Shown piece after piece: positions 23,943 through 31,851 of a DNA stretch of 59,690 nt. How positions within the stretch are numbered: position 1 is the stretch's first letter; each line of letters begins with the position of its first letter. The DNA lies in assembly GCA_019239425.1 (NCBI GenBank), contig JAFAZX010000061.1:1-59690 (forward strand), written 5' to 3'. This stretch comes from Acidobacteriota bacterium (GTDB lineage: Bacteria; Acidobacteriota; Blastocatellia; Pyrinomonadales; Pyrinomonadaceae). The notes beneath the pieces were generated by a model that saw only the letters and a program-made list of their open reading frames with translations, was not told where the DNA came from and did not search any database. The position numbers and the translations under genes were made by a program.

Positions 23943-24980
23943 TTAAGATGTTAGCGGGTCGGTCTTCAACTGCTCCAGCAGAGTCGGGGTGGGGTTATCG
24001 CCGCCGTTCTGTGCGAGTTGCTCCATGTGGTCGTTGGCGATGGCGTAGATTCTCGTGATACTGCGTCGGCGGTTGGCCTGGAGGATGGCGTCGTACTCGT
24101 TCTCCTCCTGCAATACTTTAATCAGCGCGGGGGTCAGTTCCAGCAGGATGAGCAACAACCGCACGCCCCAGGCCATGGCCCACGCGTCCGCTCCCTTCTG
24201 CGGGTCTTGCTTGACTGCCCCTAAAGCTATGTAACGCGAGAGCAGGTCGTCGGCGGGCGGGACGGCCTGCCTGCCGTACTCCCGTTCGAGGCGACCCAAC
24301 TCGGCCTGCTCGTCGGCGTTCAACTTGTCGTAGGCTGCGCGCGCCTGCGTCAGCTGCTCGGCCTTCTCCGCAGCCTGCTCTTTGAGGCGGCGGAAGACTG
24401 GCCCGGCGCCGGGGTGCAGCGTGCCACGGGCCACCCCGGGTATCTGCCGGTCGGGCTGCAAGACTTCGTTGGTGATGCGGGACTCAAGGTCGCCGGCCTC
24501 TTCCCCCAGCGCCTGAATCTGCCTATCCTTCTCCACGATTCGCTCGCGGTACTGCGCCTCCGCCTGCTGCTTCCTTTCGAGGTAGGGCGCGTTCTGGGCA
24601 TTCTCAATACGCTTCTGCTGCTGGATTATCTGCTTCTCGAAGAGCTTCAGCTCAATCGGCACCGAGACCACCAGGCCGATGAAGACCGCCAGCACCAAGC
24701 GGGTCACGAGCATAACCTTCCCCTTGCTGGTGGCCGCCACGATCTCACGGTCGATGAACATGATGAGCGCGGCGTACACGGCCGCGACCGCGAAGACGGC
24801 GTAGCTGTCGCTGAGCGTGGTGCGTAAGGCGTAGGAGGAAGAGGTGAAAGCGAAGATGCCGACGATCAACACGAAGATGCCGTATCCGACCTGGGTCTTG
24901 TAGGCTGAGTCCGAGCACAGTCCGACCAGGCGGCTGTCGGTCTTAGACAGGTAAAGCAGGGTTCTTGCCACGATATTCAT
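23943..24980 (-). CDS. DUF4407 membrane protein
   Basis: A 345-residue protein with the DUF4407 layout. Three hydrophobic segments lie in the first 115 residues (VGYGIFVLIVGIFAFTSSSYAL, FAVAAVYAALIMFIDREIV, VTRLVLAVFIGLVVSVPIEL). A long charged coiled-coil follows at about 115-265 (many Glu/Gln/Arg), then a fourth hydrophobic segment (WAMAWGVRLLLILLELTPALI) and a hydrophilic tail. The family is of unknown function. This is the last gene of the five-gene CHAT operon, 27 bp after the small Cys-rich gene. In that setting it may be the membrane target or anchor of the system; that role is inference. Confidence 0.8.
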   Translation of the reverse strand: MNIVARTLLYLSKTDSRLVGLCSDSAYKTQVGYGIFVLIVGIFAFTSSSYALRTTLSDSYAVFAVAAVYAALIMFIDREIVAATSKGKVMLVTRLVLAVFIGLVVSVPIELKLFEKQIIQQQKRIENAQNAPYLERKQQAEAQYRERIVEKDRQIQALGEEAGDLESRITNEVLQPDRQIPGVARGTLHPGAGPVFRRLKEQAAEKAEQLTQARAAYDKLNADEQAELGRLEREYGRQAVPPADDLLSRYIALGAVKQDPQKGADAWAMAWGVRLLLILLELTPALIKVLQEENEYDAILQANRRRSITRIYAIANDHMEQLAQNGGDNPTPTLLEQLKTDPLTS

Positions 24981-25007
24981 GATGATCCCAGTTCGGCTTT
25001 GCTACGG

Positions 25008-25379
25008 CTAGCCCCTTAGTTTGACGGGCACCTCCTGCAACTTGCAGGGTACGGGCCGCAGTCTCAGAACAGAGTCCGGTGCCTCCGCGTCGGGCCGAGC
25101 CTCGGGACTGCCAACGGCGTCGCCGTCGCCCGGGTCGCCGACACCTTTGTCGGCGGGCGTCGCCGTCTCGAAGGCTTCGAGCCCGACGGTGGCGGGCTGC
25201 TCGCAGTGCGCGCCGCCCGCGCCGCACCAACTGTCTTCGAGGAACGGCAGCAGGCAGGCGGCGCAGAGCGTTACCCTGTCGCCGGCCTTGAAGACCTTGC
25301 GCGTGACAGGGTCCTGGCGCTGCGCGGCGAGAAACTCGCCGTGGCGCTGCGCACGCAGGACGGTTACCTTACAGCCCAT
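25008..25379 (-). CDS. Small Cys-rich protein with zinc-finger-like motif, unknown function
   Basis: A 123-residue protein. The centre has Cys39, Cys42, Cys52 and Cys59 in GDRVTLCAACLLPF...WCGAGGAHC, spaced like a zinc ribbon or degenerate RING. The C-terminal half is acidic and low-complexity, then ends in a basic stretch. No signal peptide. It lies between the CHAT protease gene (52 bp) and the DUF4407 gene (27 bp) on the same strand, so it belongs to the operon. I do not recognise a family; a zinc-binding adaptor is the best guess. Confidence 0.6.
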   Translation of the reverse strand: MGCKVTVLRAQRHGEFLAAQRQDPVTRKVFKAGDRVTLCAACLLPFLEDSWCGAGGAHCEQPATVGLEAFETATPADKGVGDPGDGDAVGSPEARPDAEAPDSVLRLRPVPCKLQEVPVKLRG

Positions 25380-25431
25380 CGTTCCCTAACAAGCTTGATG
25401 CCGGTCAGTTCCCTGCCGCGCGAGTGCGGCG

Positions 25432-26211
25432 TCAGTTCTTCCAGTATCTCCGTCTCTCATTACTCACTTCGTTGTTGTTGCCGGCCACCGCGTTCGCGTT
25501 GAAGTTCTGTGAATCGCTTATGTGCTGCGACACAGTATTGAGGTCGCCCGACGGACGTGTCTCTTCAGAACGTGTCGGCGACGGCGGCGGCACATCTTTG
25601 CTCGGCAATACTTTTACGAAGGGTTCGTTCAGGTTGGCCTCGGCCCCTTCGCGCACGAGCAGGTCGGAGACTTTGAAGACCGGGTGGCCCTCGATGCGCG
25701 TGAGCAGCCGCGCGGATTCGAAAGCCTGCCTGATCGAGCCGCCGGAGGCGAGGACTTGATAGAAGGCGGCGGAGAAGCGCAGGGCGCCCTCGTCCGAGAT
25801 GGGCTCGTCCATGCCGATGGTGAAGTCCAGCACGCGCCTGAGGGCCTCCGCCTGCGTGTGCCCGTAGCAACTGGTCATCAGCGCGACCTTGAGGTTGGCC
25901 TTGAACAACTCCGCCAGCCCCGCGAGGTCTTCCGGGGCGACGGGACAGCTCAGCCCCACGTCGTCCTGAAGCACGATCTGTTTGTCCTCATTGCCGTGGC
26001 CGCTGAAGTGTATGATGTGCGGCTGGACTTCCTGCAGCCCGCGCAGCAAATCTCTGGGCCGCACGGCCGGGAAGTAGATGAACTCGAAATCGTCGCGGCG
26101 CGTGCTCTGCCGGATGCGCTCTTGCAGGTCGCGGGCCTCCTCCTGCACGCGGAGGCGGCCCGTGTCCAGGGGGTTCGCGGCGAGGTACAGAATTTTTATC
26201 TTGTCCGTCAT
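25432..26211 (-). CDS. CHAT-domain (caspase-like) protease with Asn-rich C-terminal tail
   Basis: A 259-residue protein that is almost entirely one CHAT domain. The catalytic His is His72 in HIIHFSGHG, and the catalytic Cys is Cys115 in LMTSCYGH. The sequence between and after (MDEPISDEGALRFSAAFYQVLA) is typical of short CHAT effectors in bacterial conflict systems. After a Pro/Ser-rich linker the last 38 residues are Asn-rich (DLNTVSQHISDSQNFNANAV, then GNNNEVS). Such tails can be amyloid-type signalling motifs. There is no TPR region and no signal peptide, so it should act in the cytoplasm. It is the third gene of the operon; substrate is unknown. Confidence 0.85.
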   Translation of the reverse strand: MTDKIKILYLAANPLDTGRLRVQEEARDLQERIRQSTRRDDFEFIYFPAVRPRDLLRGLQEVQPHIIHFSGHGNEDKQIVLQDDVGLSCPVAPEDLAGLAELFKANLKVALMTSCYGHTQAEALRRVLDFTIGMDEPISDEGALRFSAAFYQVLASGGSIRQAFESARLLTRIEGHPVFKVSDLLVREGAEANLNEPFVKVLPSKDVPPPSPTRSEETRPSGDLNTVSQHISDSQNFNANAVAGNNNEVSNERRRYWKN

Positions 26212-26236
26212 GGCCTTCTCTCTTTCCGCCGGGCGG

Positions 26237-28540
26237 TCATTCGGTCAACTGGGGTTTCGCCTCGGCGTCCAGCTCGTACTGGACGGAGACGTGATTCGCT
26301 TCGCCTTCGCGCGGCAGGTCGTCGGGCAGTTGTGATTCCAGCGCCGCCGCCAGGTGGTGCCGGCCGAAGCGCGGCGAGGTGATGGAGTCCAGCTCTTCTT
26401 CAAGTATCCGGATACTGTTGTTGAGCTCCTCGACCTCTTCCTTGTCGTCGGGGGAGAGCAGCAGGAGGCTGCGCCTTTTCTTCAGCGCCTTGATCTTGTT
26501 CATCAGGTCTTCGCCCTGCTCGCGCGCGTCGTTCAGCTTCCTCTTCTCGATGTCGCCGAGCAGGCCGCGGTGGCTCCGCTCGGCCTCCGTCGTGTTGCGG
26601 TCGAGGTTGGTCAGGTGAACCATGAGCCCGAACTCGCGGCGCATGTACTGCGTGGCGTAGCTCTCGACGACCTTGAACACCTGCCGCCGCGCGATCTGGT
26701 TCTGGAACATGAAGCCGGACTGGTAGTAGGTCTTCAGCTCGGACTTCAGGTGGTTCTGCAGCTGCGTCTGTAGCCCGTCGAGGTCGAGGCGCATGGAGCT
26801 GAAGCGCTGCCACCCGTTCGAGTCCGGGTAGACGCCGCGCACCTCGAAGTTGCCGGTCAGGGTCAGCGACTCGGTGCCCTGCGGGTCGTGCGGCTCGATA
26901 CTCACGTGGAGCTCGCGGATGACGAAGCACAGCTCGTTGTAGCGATCCGTCAGGTCGGTCCGGCCGACGCGCGTCGTCAGCCCGAGGGGCTCGGCGCCGA
27001 ACTTCAGCGTCAGGCCCTTCCTGATCTCTTCGTCAATCAGCCACTTGACCGCCTGCCGCTCGGAGGGGTCTTTCGCCTCATCGTCTGGGTGGTTAAAGTG
27101 GAGGTAGAAGCGCTCCGGGTGGATGGTGCGGAGGAGCCGGCGCGTCTCGCTCAGCACCGCGGCCTTTATCTCTTCCTTCACGTCCTCGTCCCGGTTCAGG
27201 TAGGTCTTGACCGTTTGCAGGTTCGGGATGCGGAGCCTGAGGTCGAACTTGAGCTGGACTTCGAACTTGTCGAGCTTGGTCTCGAAGGTGTCGTCGAAGC
27301 TCAGGTCGAACGGGTTGACGAGGTCCAGCTCCTTCAGGTGCGGGACGGAGACGAGGTGGTCGACCTTGTAGCCCACGCCGGCCGCGCGCGCGCTCAGCTC
27401 GCGCTTGATGCTCTCGACCAACTCGCTCTTGACATTCTCGAGGGGCGCGAAACGCAGCAGCAGGTCTGCGTAGGTCTTGCCGATGAGGTGGCGTTTGAGG
27501 ATGACGTTCAGCGTGCCCTTGACCCACGCCTCCAGATCGTCCACGCCGCTGGCGAGGAACGCCACCGAGTTGTCGCAGTAGAGCTGCACCGTGTTGTGTA
27601 TGACGACGGGCTGCGCGCGGCCGGGGATGTTGTGGTTATAGGGGTAGGTGACCGCGACGAACTCGCGCGGCGGCTTGGTGGTCTTCCCCCCGCCGGGGGA
27701 GAAGTTGATGAAGCTGACGCGCCGCCCGACTTGCAGGAGCGCCGCGCCCAGCGCCTGCAGCATCGGCTGCTTGAGGTGGGGGTATTGCAGCTCGCGGCTG
27801 AACTGCTCGAACGTCACGCGCTGCTCGAAATACTCTCTCAGGTGGCGTTTGAATAGCTCCTCGGGCGACTCCTGCCGCTCCTGAAAGACGTACGCCCTCA
27901 CGTAGTCCTGTTCGTCGAGCCTGAGCCCCGCCTCGACCGTGAGGCTCTGCTGCTCCTTGTAGTCCTGCAAACGCACGCCTACCTCCACCGGCCCGACCAC
28001 GATCTCGCGCGGCACGGCGGCCTCGCCGCTGAGCGAGACCCGCGGCAGTAACACGAGGCCGGTCTGGGCGAGCGCGCGGCGGGCGAGGTGACTCTCCAGC
28101 GGCGCGCGGGCCGCGTCGTACGTGTCGATGAAGCGGCCCTCGTCGCCGGGCGGGATGAATTCGAGCACCCAGCGCTCCATAAGGGCGGCGAAGGTTTGCG
28201 CCGGCGACCCTCCCCAATGCAACGACTCCGCGGCCTTGGCCTCGCTACCTTCCGGGCAGGAGCAGGCGGCGACGCCGATGTCCAGGGCGAGCGTCCGTTC
28301 TTTCTGCGCGTCGCGGACGTAGTAGGGCGACAGCTTCCCGCTGCCGGAGGCGGCCGGGTTGCGGTCGTTCGTGACGAGGTAATCCGTGTAGTTGCCGCCG
28401 AAGCGCACGCCGAGCGTCTTCCTGACCGCCTCCCCCGTGCCGCGGTCAACCGTCACCACGACCTGCTCGCCTGCCACGGGCGTCGCCGCCTCCACGCCCA
28501 GCTTGCGTACGACCTTGTCTAAGTTGATGGTGTTCTTCAT
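26237..28540 (-). CDS. 767-residue conserved-looking protein, possible SPFH/band-7-like core, unknown function
   Basis: No catalytic signature was found. The N-terminal 200 residues are beta-rich. The middle (about 380-560) alternates strands and amphipathic helices, for example VDHLVSVPHLKELDLVNP and FEVQLKFDLRLRIPNLQTV, which weakly recalls SPFH/band-7 proteins. Residues 640-720 are a strong coiled coil (EKRKLNDAREQGEDLMNKIK, EEVEELNNSIRILEEELDS). No signal peptide or membrane helix. It lies between the STAND-like gene (11 bp) and the CHAT gene (25 bp), so all three are likely made together. A scaffold or ring-forming role is a guess from the coiled coil. Confidence 0.55.
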   Translation of the reverse strand: MKNTINLDKVVRKLGVEAATPVAGEQVVVTVDRGTGEAVRKTLGVRFGGNYTDYLVTNDRNPAASGSGKLSPYYVRDAQKERTLALDIGVAACSCPEGSEAKAAESLHWGGSPAQTFAALMERWVLEFIPPGDEGRFIDTYDAARAPLESHLARRALAQTGLVLLPRVSLSGEAAVPREIVVGPVEVGVRLQDYKEQQSLTVEAGLRLDEQDYVRAYVFQERQESPEELFKRHLREYFEQRVTFEQFSRELQYPHLKQPMLQALGAALLQVGRRVSFINFSPGGGKTTKPPREFVAVTYPYNHNIPGRAQPVVIHNTVQLYCDNSVAFLASGVDDLEAWVKGTLNVILKRHLIGKTYADLLLRFAPLENVKSELVESIKRELSARAAGVGYKVDHLVSVPHLKELDLVNPFDLSFDDTFETKLDKFEVQLKFDLRLRIPNLQTVKTYLNRDEDVKEEIKAAVLSETRRLLRTIHPERFYLHFNHPDDEAKDPSERQAVKWLIDEEIRKGLTLKFGAEPLGLTTRVGRTDLTDRYNELCFVIRELHVSIEPHDPQGTESLTLTGNFEVRGVYPDSNGWQRFSSMRLDLDGLQTQLQNHLKSELKTYYQSGFMFQNQIARRQVFKVVESYATQYMRREFGLMVHLTNLDRNTTEAERSHRGLLGDIEKRKLNDAREQGEDLMNKIKALKKRRSLLLLSPDDKEEVEELNNSIRILEEELDSITSPRFGRHHLAAALESQLPDDLPREGEANHVSVQYELDAEAKPQLTE

Positions 28541-28551
28541 CGGTTTGCCCC

Positions 28552-31110
28552 TCAGCCGTTGACGACTTCCGCCGCGCAGCGCCGGAAGTCCTTACGGAGT
28601 TCACCCACCAGGGCGCGCGTGGCGAGCAGGTTGCGCCGCGCGGCCGCGGCGTCCTTCATCAGACTGGCGGGCGCGGGCCTGTCGGGGAGCCCGTCCATGA
28701 TCTCCTCGAAGATGGAGACCTGCACGAGGATGTTGCCTCGGAACTCCTCCCAGACCTCCAGCAGGTCGCGCCTCTCCTGGCGCGAGCAGTGCCGCGCGAT
28801 GCATTCAAGGAGGAGCCGCCGGACAGCAAGCGAGTCGAGGCCGCCCGCCTCATCGCTCGCCCCGTCCCCCCCGCCGGGCGCGGGCGCTGAGAGCGGGGTC
28901 AGGATGAAGTACCAGCCGGCGATGATGTCTGCGGCGATGGACAGGGCGACGTCCGGGGAGGCCGCGGAGGCCGCTTCGAAGAGCCAGCCGATCAGAAGCT
29001 TCAGCCACTCGCGCGCTTCCGCGACGTCCTGAAAGGCGAAGAGCGGGTGGGCGCTGGGCCAGCGGCCGTAATCCTGCTGCGGCACCCGCCCGTTGGTCTT
29101 GACGCAGTAGAGGATTAAGAGCGTGTGCACCGCGCGCCCGGCCTGCCCGTCGGGCGACCACTGCTTCAGCTCTTTCAGCGTCGAGTAGACGAGCGCGTCG
29201 CGGCGCAGGAGGTAATTGAGTAGATAGTGCAGCGCCTCGTCGCGAATGTCTTCCCTGCCCTGGTCGAGCACCTGCTTCAGCCAGTCGAGTGTCTCGGCCG
29301 GCGTGGAGTTACCCATCTGCCAGAGCAGGGCGACGAACCAACGCTTCTGGGTCTGAAGCAGCTTCAGCCAGAACAGCCGCGCGGACTCCTGCAAGTCGGG
29401 CTTATCCAACCTGCTCAAGACGAGGCTCAGGCCGTGGCAGAGGTAGCGGCGGTCGTCCTTGACCTTCACGTCCCGCAGGAGTTGGAAGAGCGGCGAGCGA
29501 TCCTTGAGCAGGTCGGCGGCCTGCGCCTGCTCGAACTCGTAAACGATCTCGTAGAGCCAGTTCGCGACCTCGTTCGGCGCGTACTGCGCGGCCATCTCGA
29601 CCAGCAGTTGTCTGGCCCCCTCCGCGATCCTCTTCTTCGGGCTGAAGAGGAGGCGCTGCCTGCGCATCAGCACGAACTTCGACTCGTAGAAGAAGTAGTC
29701 GGTGTCCGGTATGTGGCGACTCAGCGGGCTCCTCAGGCCGTCAACCTGAAAATCGACCACGCGCTTGTTGTTCTCGTCCGTCAGCGCGCCCAGCTTGCAG
29801 CGGCGCAGGACGGTGCCGCGGTCTCGCAGCCAGCGCCGAATCGCCGACGGCGGCACGGGCGGTGCGGCCGCCTCGTCGCCGTTCTGGGGTTCATCCGTAC
29901 TCTTCTTCACTTCCTCGTCGTCGGCCTCGTCCTCCAAGAACAGTTCGACGAGTTGGGAGAAGTCCTGCGGGGAGAGGTCGGGGTAGTAGGTCGCGCAGTA
30001 GAGCACCGTGTCGGCCACGGGGTCTTGCCGCTCCGGGGGGAAGAGTTGACTTACGTCGAGGCGGACGTAATCCGGTCGCGCCTTGTCGGCGACGGCGGCG
30101 GGCAGGCCGCGCTTCCTCAGGTATCTCTCTATCTCCTTATAAAACTCCGTGTCGTCCTCGTCCCACTTCCCCTGCCGCCGCTGCTCGACGATGGTTTCGG
30201 ACAGCTCCTCGACCTGATGCAGCCCGTGCTCCTCCAGCATCGGTCTCAGGAAGTCTATCTCCCAGCTTTGTAGATCGACCTCGAAGTTTGAGCGGTAGTC
30301 TTGCAGCCTCTGCGGCGGGATGACGCAGATCAGGTACAGCCCGCTCTCGCTCAGTTGCGCCTGATACTGGTCTACGTGTGTGCCGCTCAGAAAGAGCGAG
30401 TCGAGGATAGTGTTCGAGACGTCGCTGACGTTGCCTTCGCCCACGTCGTCCGGCTCCCACACCCAGACGGCCTGCGGCGGTTGCTGCGAACTCCGCCCCT
30501 CGTTCTCTCTGGGCGCGGCGAGCTGCCTGATTAAATCCTCGACGGTGAAGGTGCCCTCGCAGTTCGGCTTGACCGTCACCGACCGCTTGCAGGCCGCGGG
30601 GCTTTGGTGGGCGATAGACTTTGCGACGTTGAGCGCCACCGTCTTGTTGCGGCAGCCGAGCAGGAGAATCCTTTGCGTCAGCAGCACGCCGACGTACCCG
30701 GCAATCTCCGAGTCGTCAACGCTCTGGTACGAACGCCTGGGGGGCGGCAGCGGTGATTTCGTGATGTACTGGGCTAAGTCCCTCGGCTTGTCGTCGGGCG
30801 TGGTTCCGTAATAGTTGTTTGTGTTGTTTGTGACGGTGTTCTGAATATTCGCTTCGTTACCGCTGAGACTGTTGACGATTTCGGCGGGCGACTTGTAAAG
30901 ATTGCTCTTAACCTGATTCTCGACCCGCTCGGCCGCCGTCTCTGCCGGTGGCGACTTCGACGCGCCCCCGTCGCCGGACTCCGTGCGCTGCTGCTCGACG
31001 ACAGGCTGCTCGGCCTCCTCCGCGCCGCCTTCGCACGCGGACGCGTCTACGCCCGACGCCGCGTCGCCGTTATCTTCGGCCGTCCTGTCTTCGGGTAGTT
31101 CGTCCTTCAT
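28552..31110 (-). CDS. STAND-like protein with degenerate P-loop and Asn-rich N-terminal segment
   Basis: A protein of 852 residues. The first 80 are acidic and disordered. Residues 81-102 are Asn-rich (GNEANIQNTVTNNTNNYYG). Then comes an NTPase-like fold with a shortened P-loop (ILLLGCRNKTVAL at about 148-160, lacking the normal GxxxxGK spacing) and a Walker B-like VWVWEPDD at 215-222, then LYLICVIPPQ. The rest (about 330-850) is alpha-helical and repeat-like. This matches 'inactive STAND' sensors that pair with effectors such as CHAT proteases. It is the first gene of the operon and its upstream region holds the promoter. ATP binding is doubtful given the broken motif. Confidence 0.6.
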   Translation of the reverse strand: MKDELPEDRTAEDNGDAASGVDASACEGGAEEAEQPVVEQQRTESGDGGASKSPPAETAAERVENQVKSNLYKSPAEIVNSLSGNEANIQNTVTNNTNNYYGTTPDDKPRDLAQYITKSPLPPPRRSYQSVDDSEIAGYVGVLLTQRILLLGCRNKTVALNVAKSIAHQSPAACKRSVTVKPNCEGTFTVEDLIRQLAAPRENEGRSSQQPPQAVWVWEPDDVGEGNVSDVSNTILDSLFLSGTHVDQYQAQLSESGLYLICVIPPQRLQDYRSNFEVDLQSWEIDFLRPMLEEHGLHQVEELSETIVEQRRQGKWDEDDTEFYKEIERYLRKRGLPAAVADKARPDYVRLDVSQLFPPERQDPVADTVLYCATYYPDLSPQDFSQLVELFLEDEADDEEVKKSTDEPQNGDEAAAPPVPPSAIRRWLRDRGTVLRRCKLGALTDENNKRVVDFQVDGLRSPLSRHIPDTDYFFYESKFVLMRRQRLLFSPKKRIAEGARQLLVEMAAQYAPNEVANWLYEIVYEFEQAQAADLLKDRSPLFQLLRDVKVKDDRRYLCHGLSLVLSRLDKPDLQESARLFWLKLLQTQKRWFVALLWQMGNSTPAETLDWLKQVLDQGREDIRDEALHYLLNYLLRRDALVYSTLKELKQWSPDGQAGRAVHTLLILYCVKTNGRVPQQDYGRWPSAHPLFAFQDVAEAREWLKLLIGWLFEAASAASPDVALSIAADIIAGWYFILTPLSAPAPGGGDGASDEAGGLDSLAVRRLLLECIARHCSRQERRDLLEVWEEFRGNILVQVSIFEEIMDGLPDRPAPASLMKDAAAARRNLLATRALVGELRKDFRRCAAEVVNG

Positions 31111-31208
31111 CAGTCACCCCGCCGAACCTTCCGCGTATCGCCCGCGGCCTCCGTCGCCAGACACTTCACCCCGCAGGGGAGGTTTCTTCGAATATGAAAA
31201 TTTATTTG

Positions 31209-31256
31209 AAACATTACACGGCGCACTTTCGGCCTTTTTCGGGGCTTGTAATGTTT
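31209..31256. promoter_or_regulatory. Inverted repeat in the divergent promoter region
   Basis: AAACATTACA (31209-31218) and TGTAATGTTT (31247-31256) are perfect inverted copies 28 bp apart. They lie in the AT-rich gap between the five-gene CHAT operon (minus) and the small peptide gene (plus). This is the only AT-rich stretch nearby. A shared operator controlling both directions is plausible. Confidence 0.5.
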
Positions 31257-31276
31257 TCTCGCTACGGACATATAGA
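31246..31276 (+). promoter_or_regulatory. Possible promoter for the 68-residue peptide gene
   Basis: TTGTAA (31246-31251) and TATAGA (31271-31276) with 19 bp between, or CATATA two bases earlier with 17. The element overlaps the right arm of the inverted repeat, so a bound regulator would block it. Confidence 0.35.
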
Positions 31277-31352
31277 AGTGAGGCCGTTATCCCGCCCCGC
31301 AGAGTGAAGCGCCGACGGCATTCGGTTTACGCACACGAAAGGAGAGTTGAAG

Positions 31353-31559
31353 ATGTCAGTAGACGAGAAGAGTGAGGAGGCCGGCGTGGGGACAGGCGTC
31401 AGGGAGCAGGAGCCAAAGGGGGCCACCCAGCCTCCGGCCCCGCACGCGGGGGGTGGCACCTTTCGCATAGGCACGAAGGACGACATCAGGGCATCGGGCG
31501 GCGCAGCGGGCGGTAGCCAAACCGGGCCGCGCGATGCCGTGCGTGACGGGACGAAGTAA
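31353..31559 (+). CDS. 68-residue disordered peptide, unknown function
   Basis: An ATG at 31353 with a very good ribosome site (AAGGAGAG at about 31338-31345) opens a 68-residue frame ending at TAA, followed 55 bp later by a classic terminator. The product is hydrophilic, Gly/Ala/Pro-rich and predicted disordered (KSEEAGVGTGV, PHAGGGTFRIGTKDDIRASG). No family recognised and no signal peptide. Expression signals on both sides argue that it is real and transcribed alone. It lies between the two CHAT modules, diverging from one and leading into the other. It could be a regulator or a protease substrate; that is conjecture. Confidence 0.6.
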   Translation: MSVDEKSEEAGVGTGVREQEPKGATQPPAPHAGGGTFRIGTKDDIRASGGAAGGSQTGPRDAVRDGTK

Positions 31560-31614
31560 CGCCCCGCCTGCCTCACAAGGCCCGGCCGCCGTCCACAATT
31601 CTGTCCTCACCATT

Positions 31615-31650
31615 GGGGCAGCCCTTACGCGGCTGCCCCTCTTCTTTCCC
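31615..31650 (+). terminator. Rho-independent terminator after the small peptide gene
   Basis: GGGGCAGCC (31615-31623), loop CTTACGC, GGCTGCCCC (31631-31639), then TCTTCTTTCC. A perfect 9-bp GC-rich stem with a pyrimidine tail, 55 bp after the stop. It isolates the peptide gene from the TPR-CHAT gene. Confidence 0.8.
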
Positions 31651-31851
31651 CGCTTCTTCGCCCGCCCGAAAACTGCCAGCCGCCCCCGGCCTCCTGCACG
31701 CTATTGAATAGCGTCCTTATAAATGTTAAATAATCCGGGCCACTACTTATGCCCGGAGACATAACTTTTCAGGCCCGGCCCGCTTTTCGTTAGTGGCGCC
31801 AAAGCGCGCAGAGTTACTTCCCTTCCGTCACCTGCCCGACGAGTACCGCGT

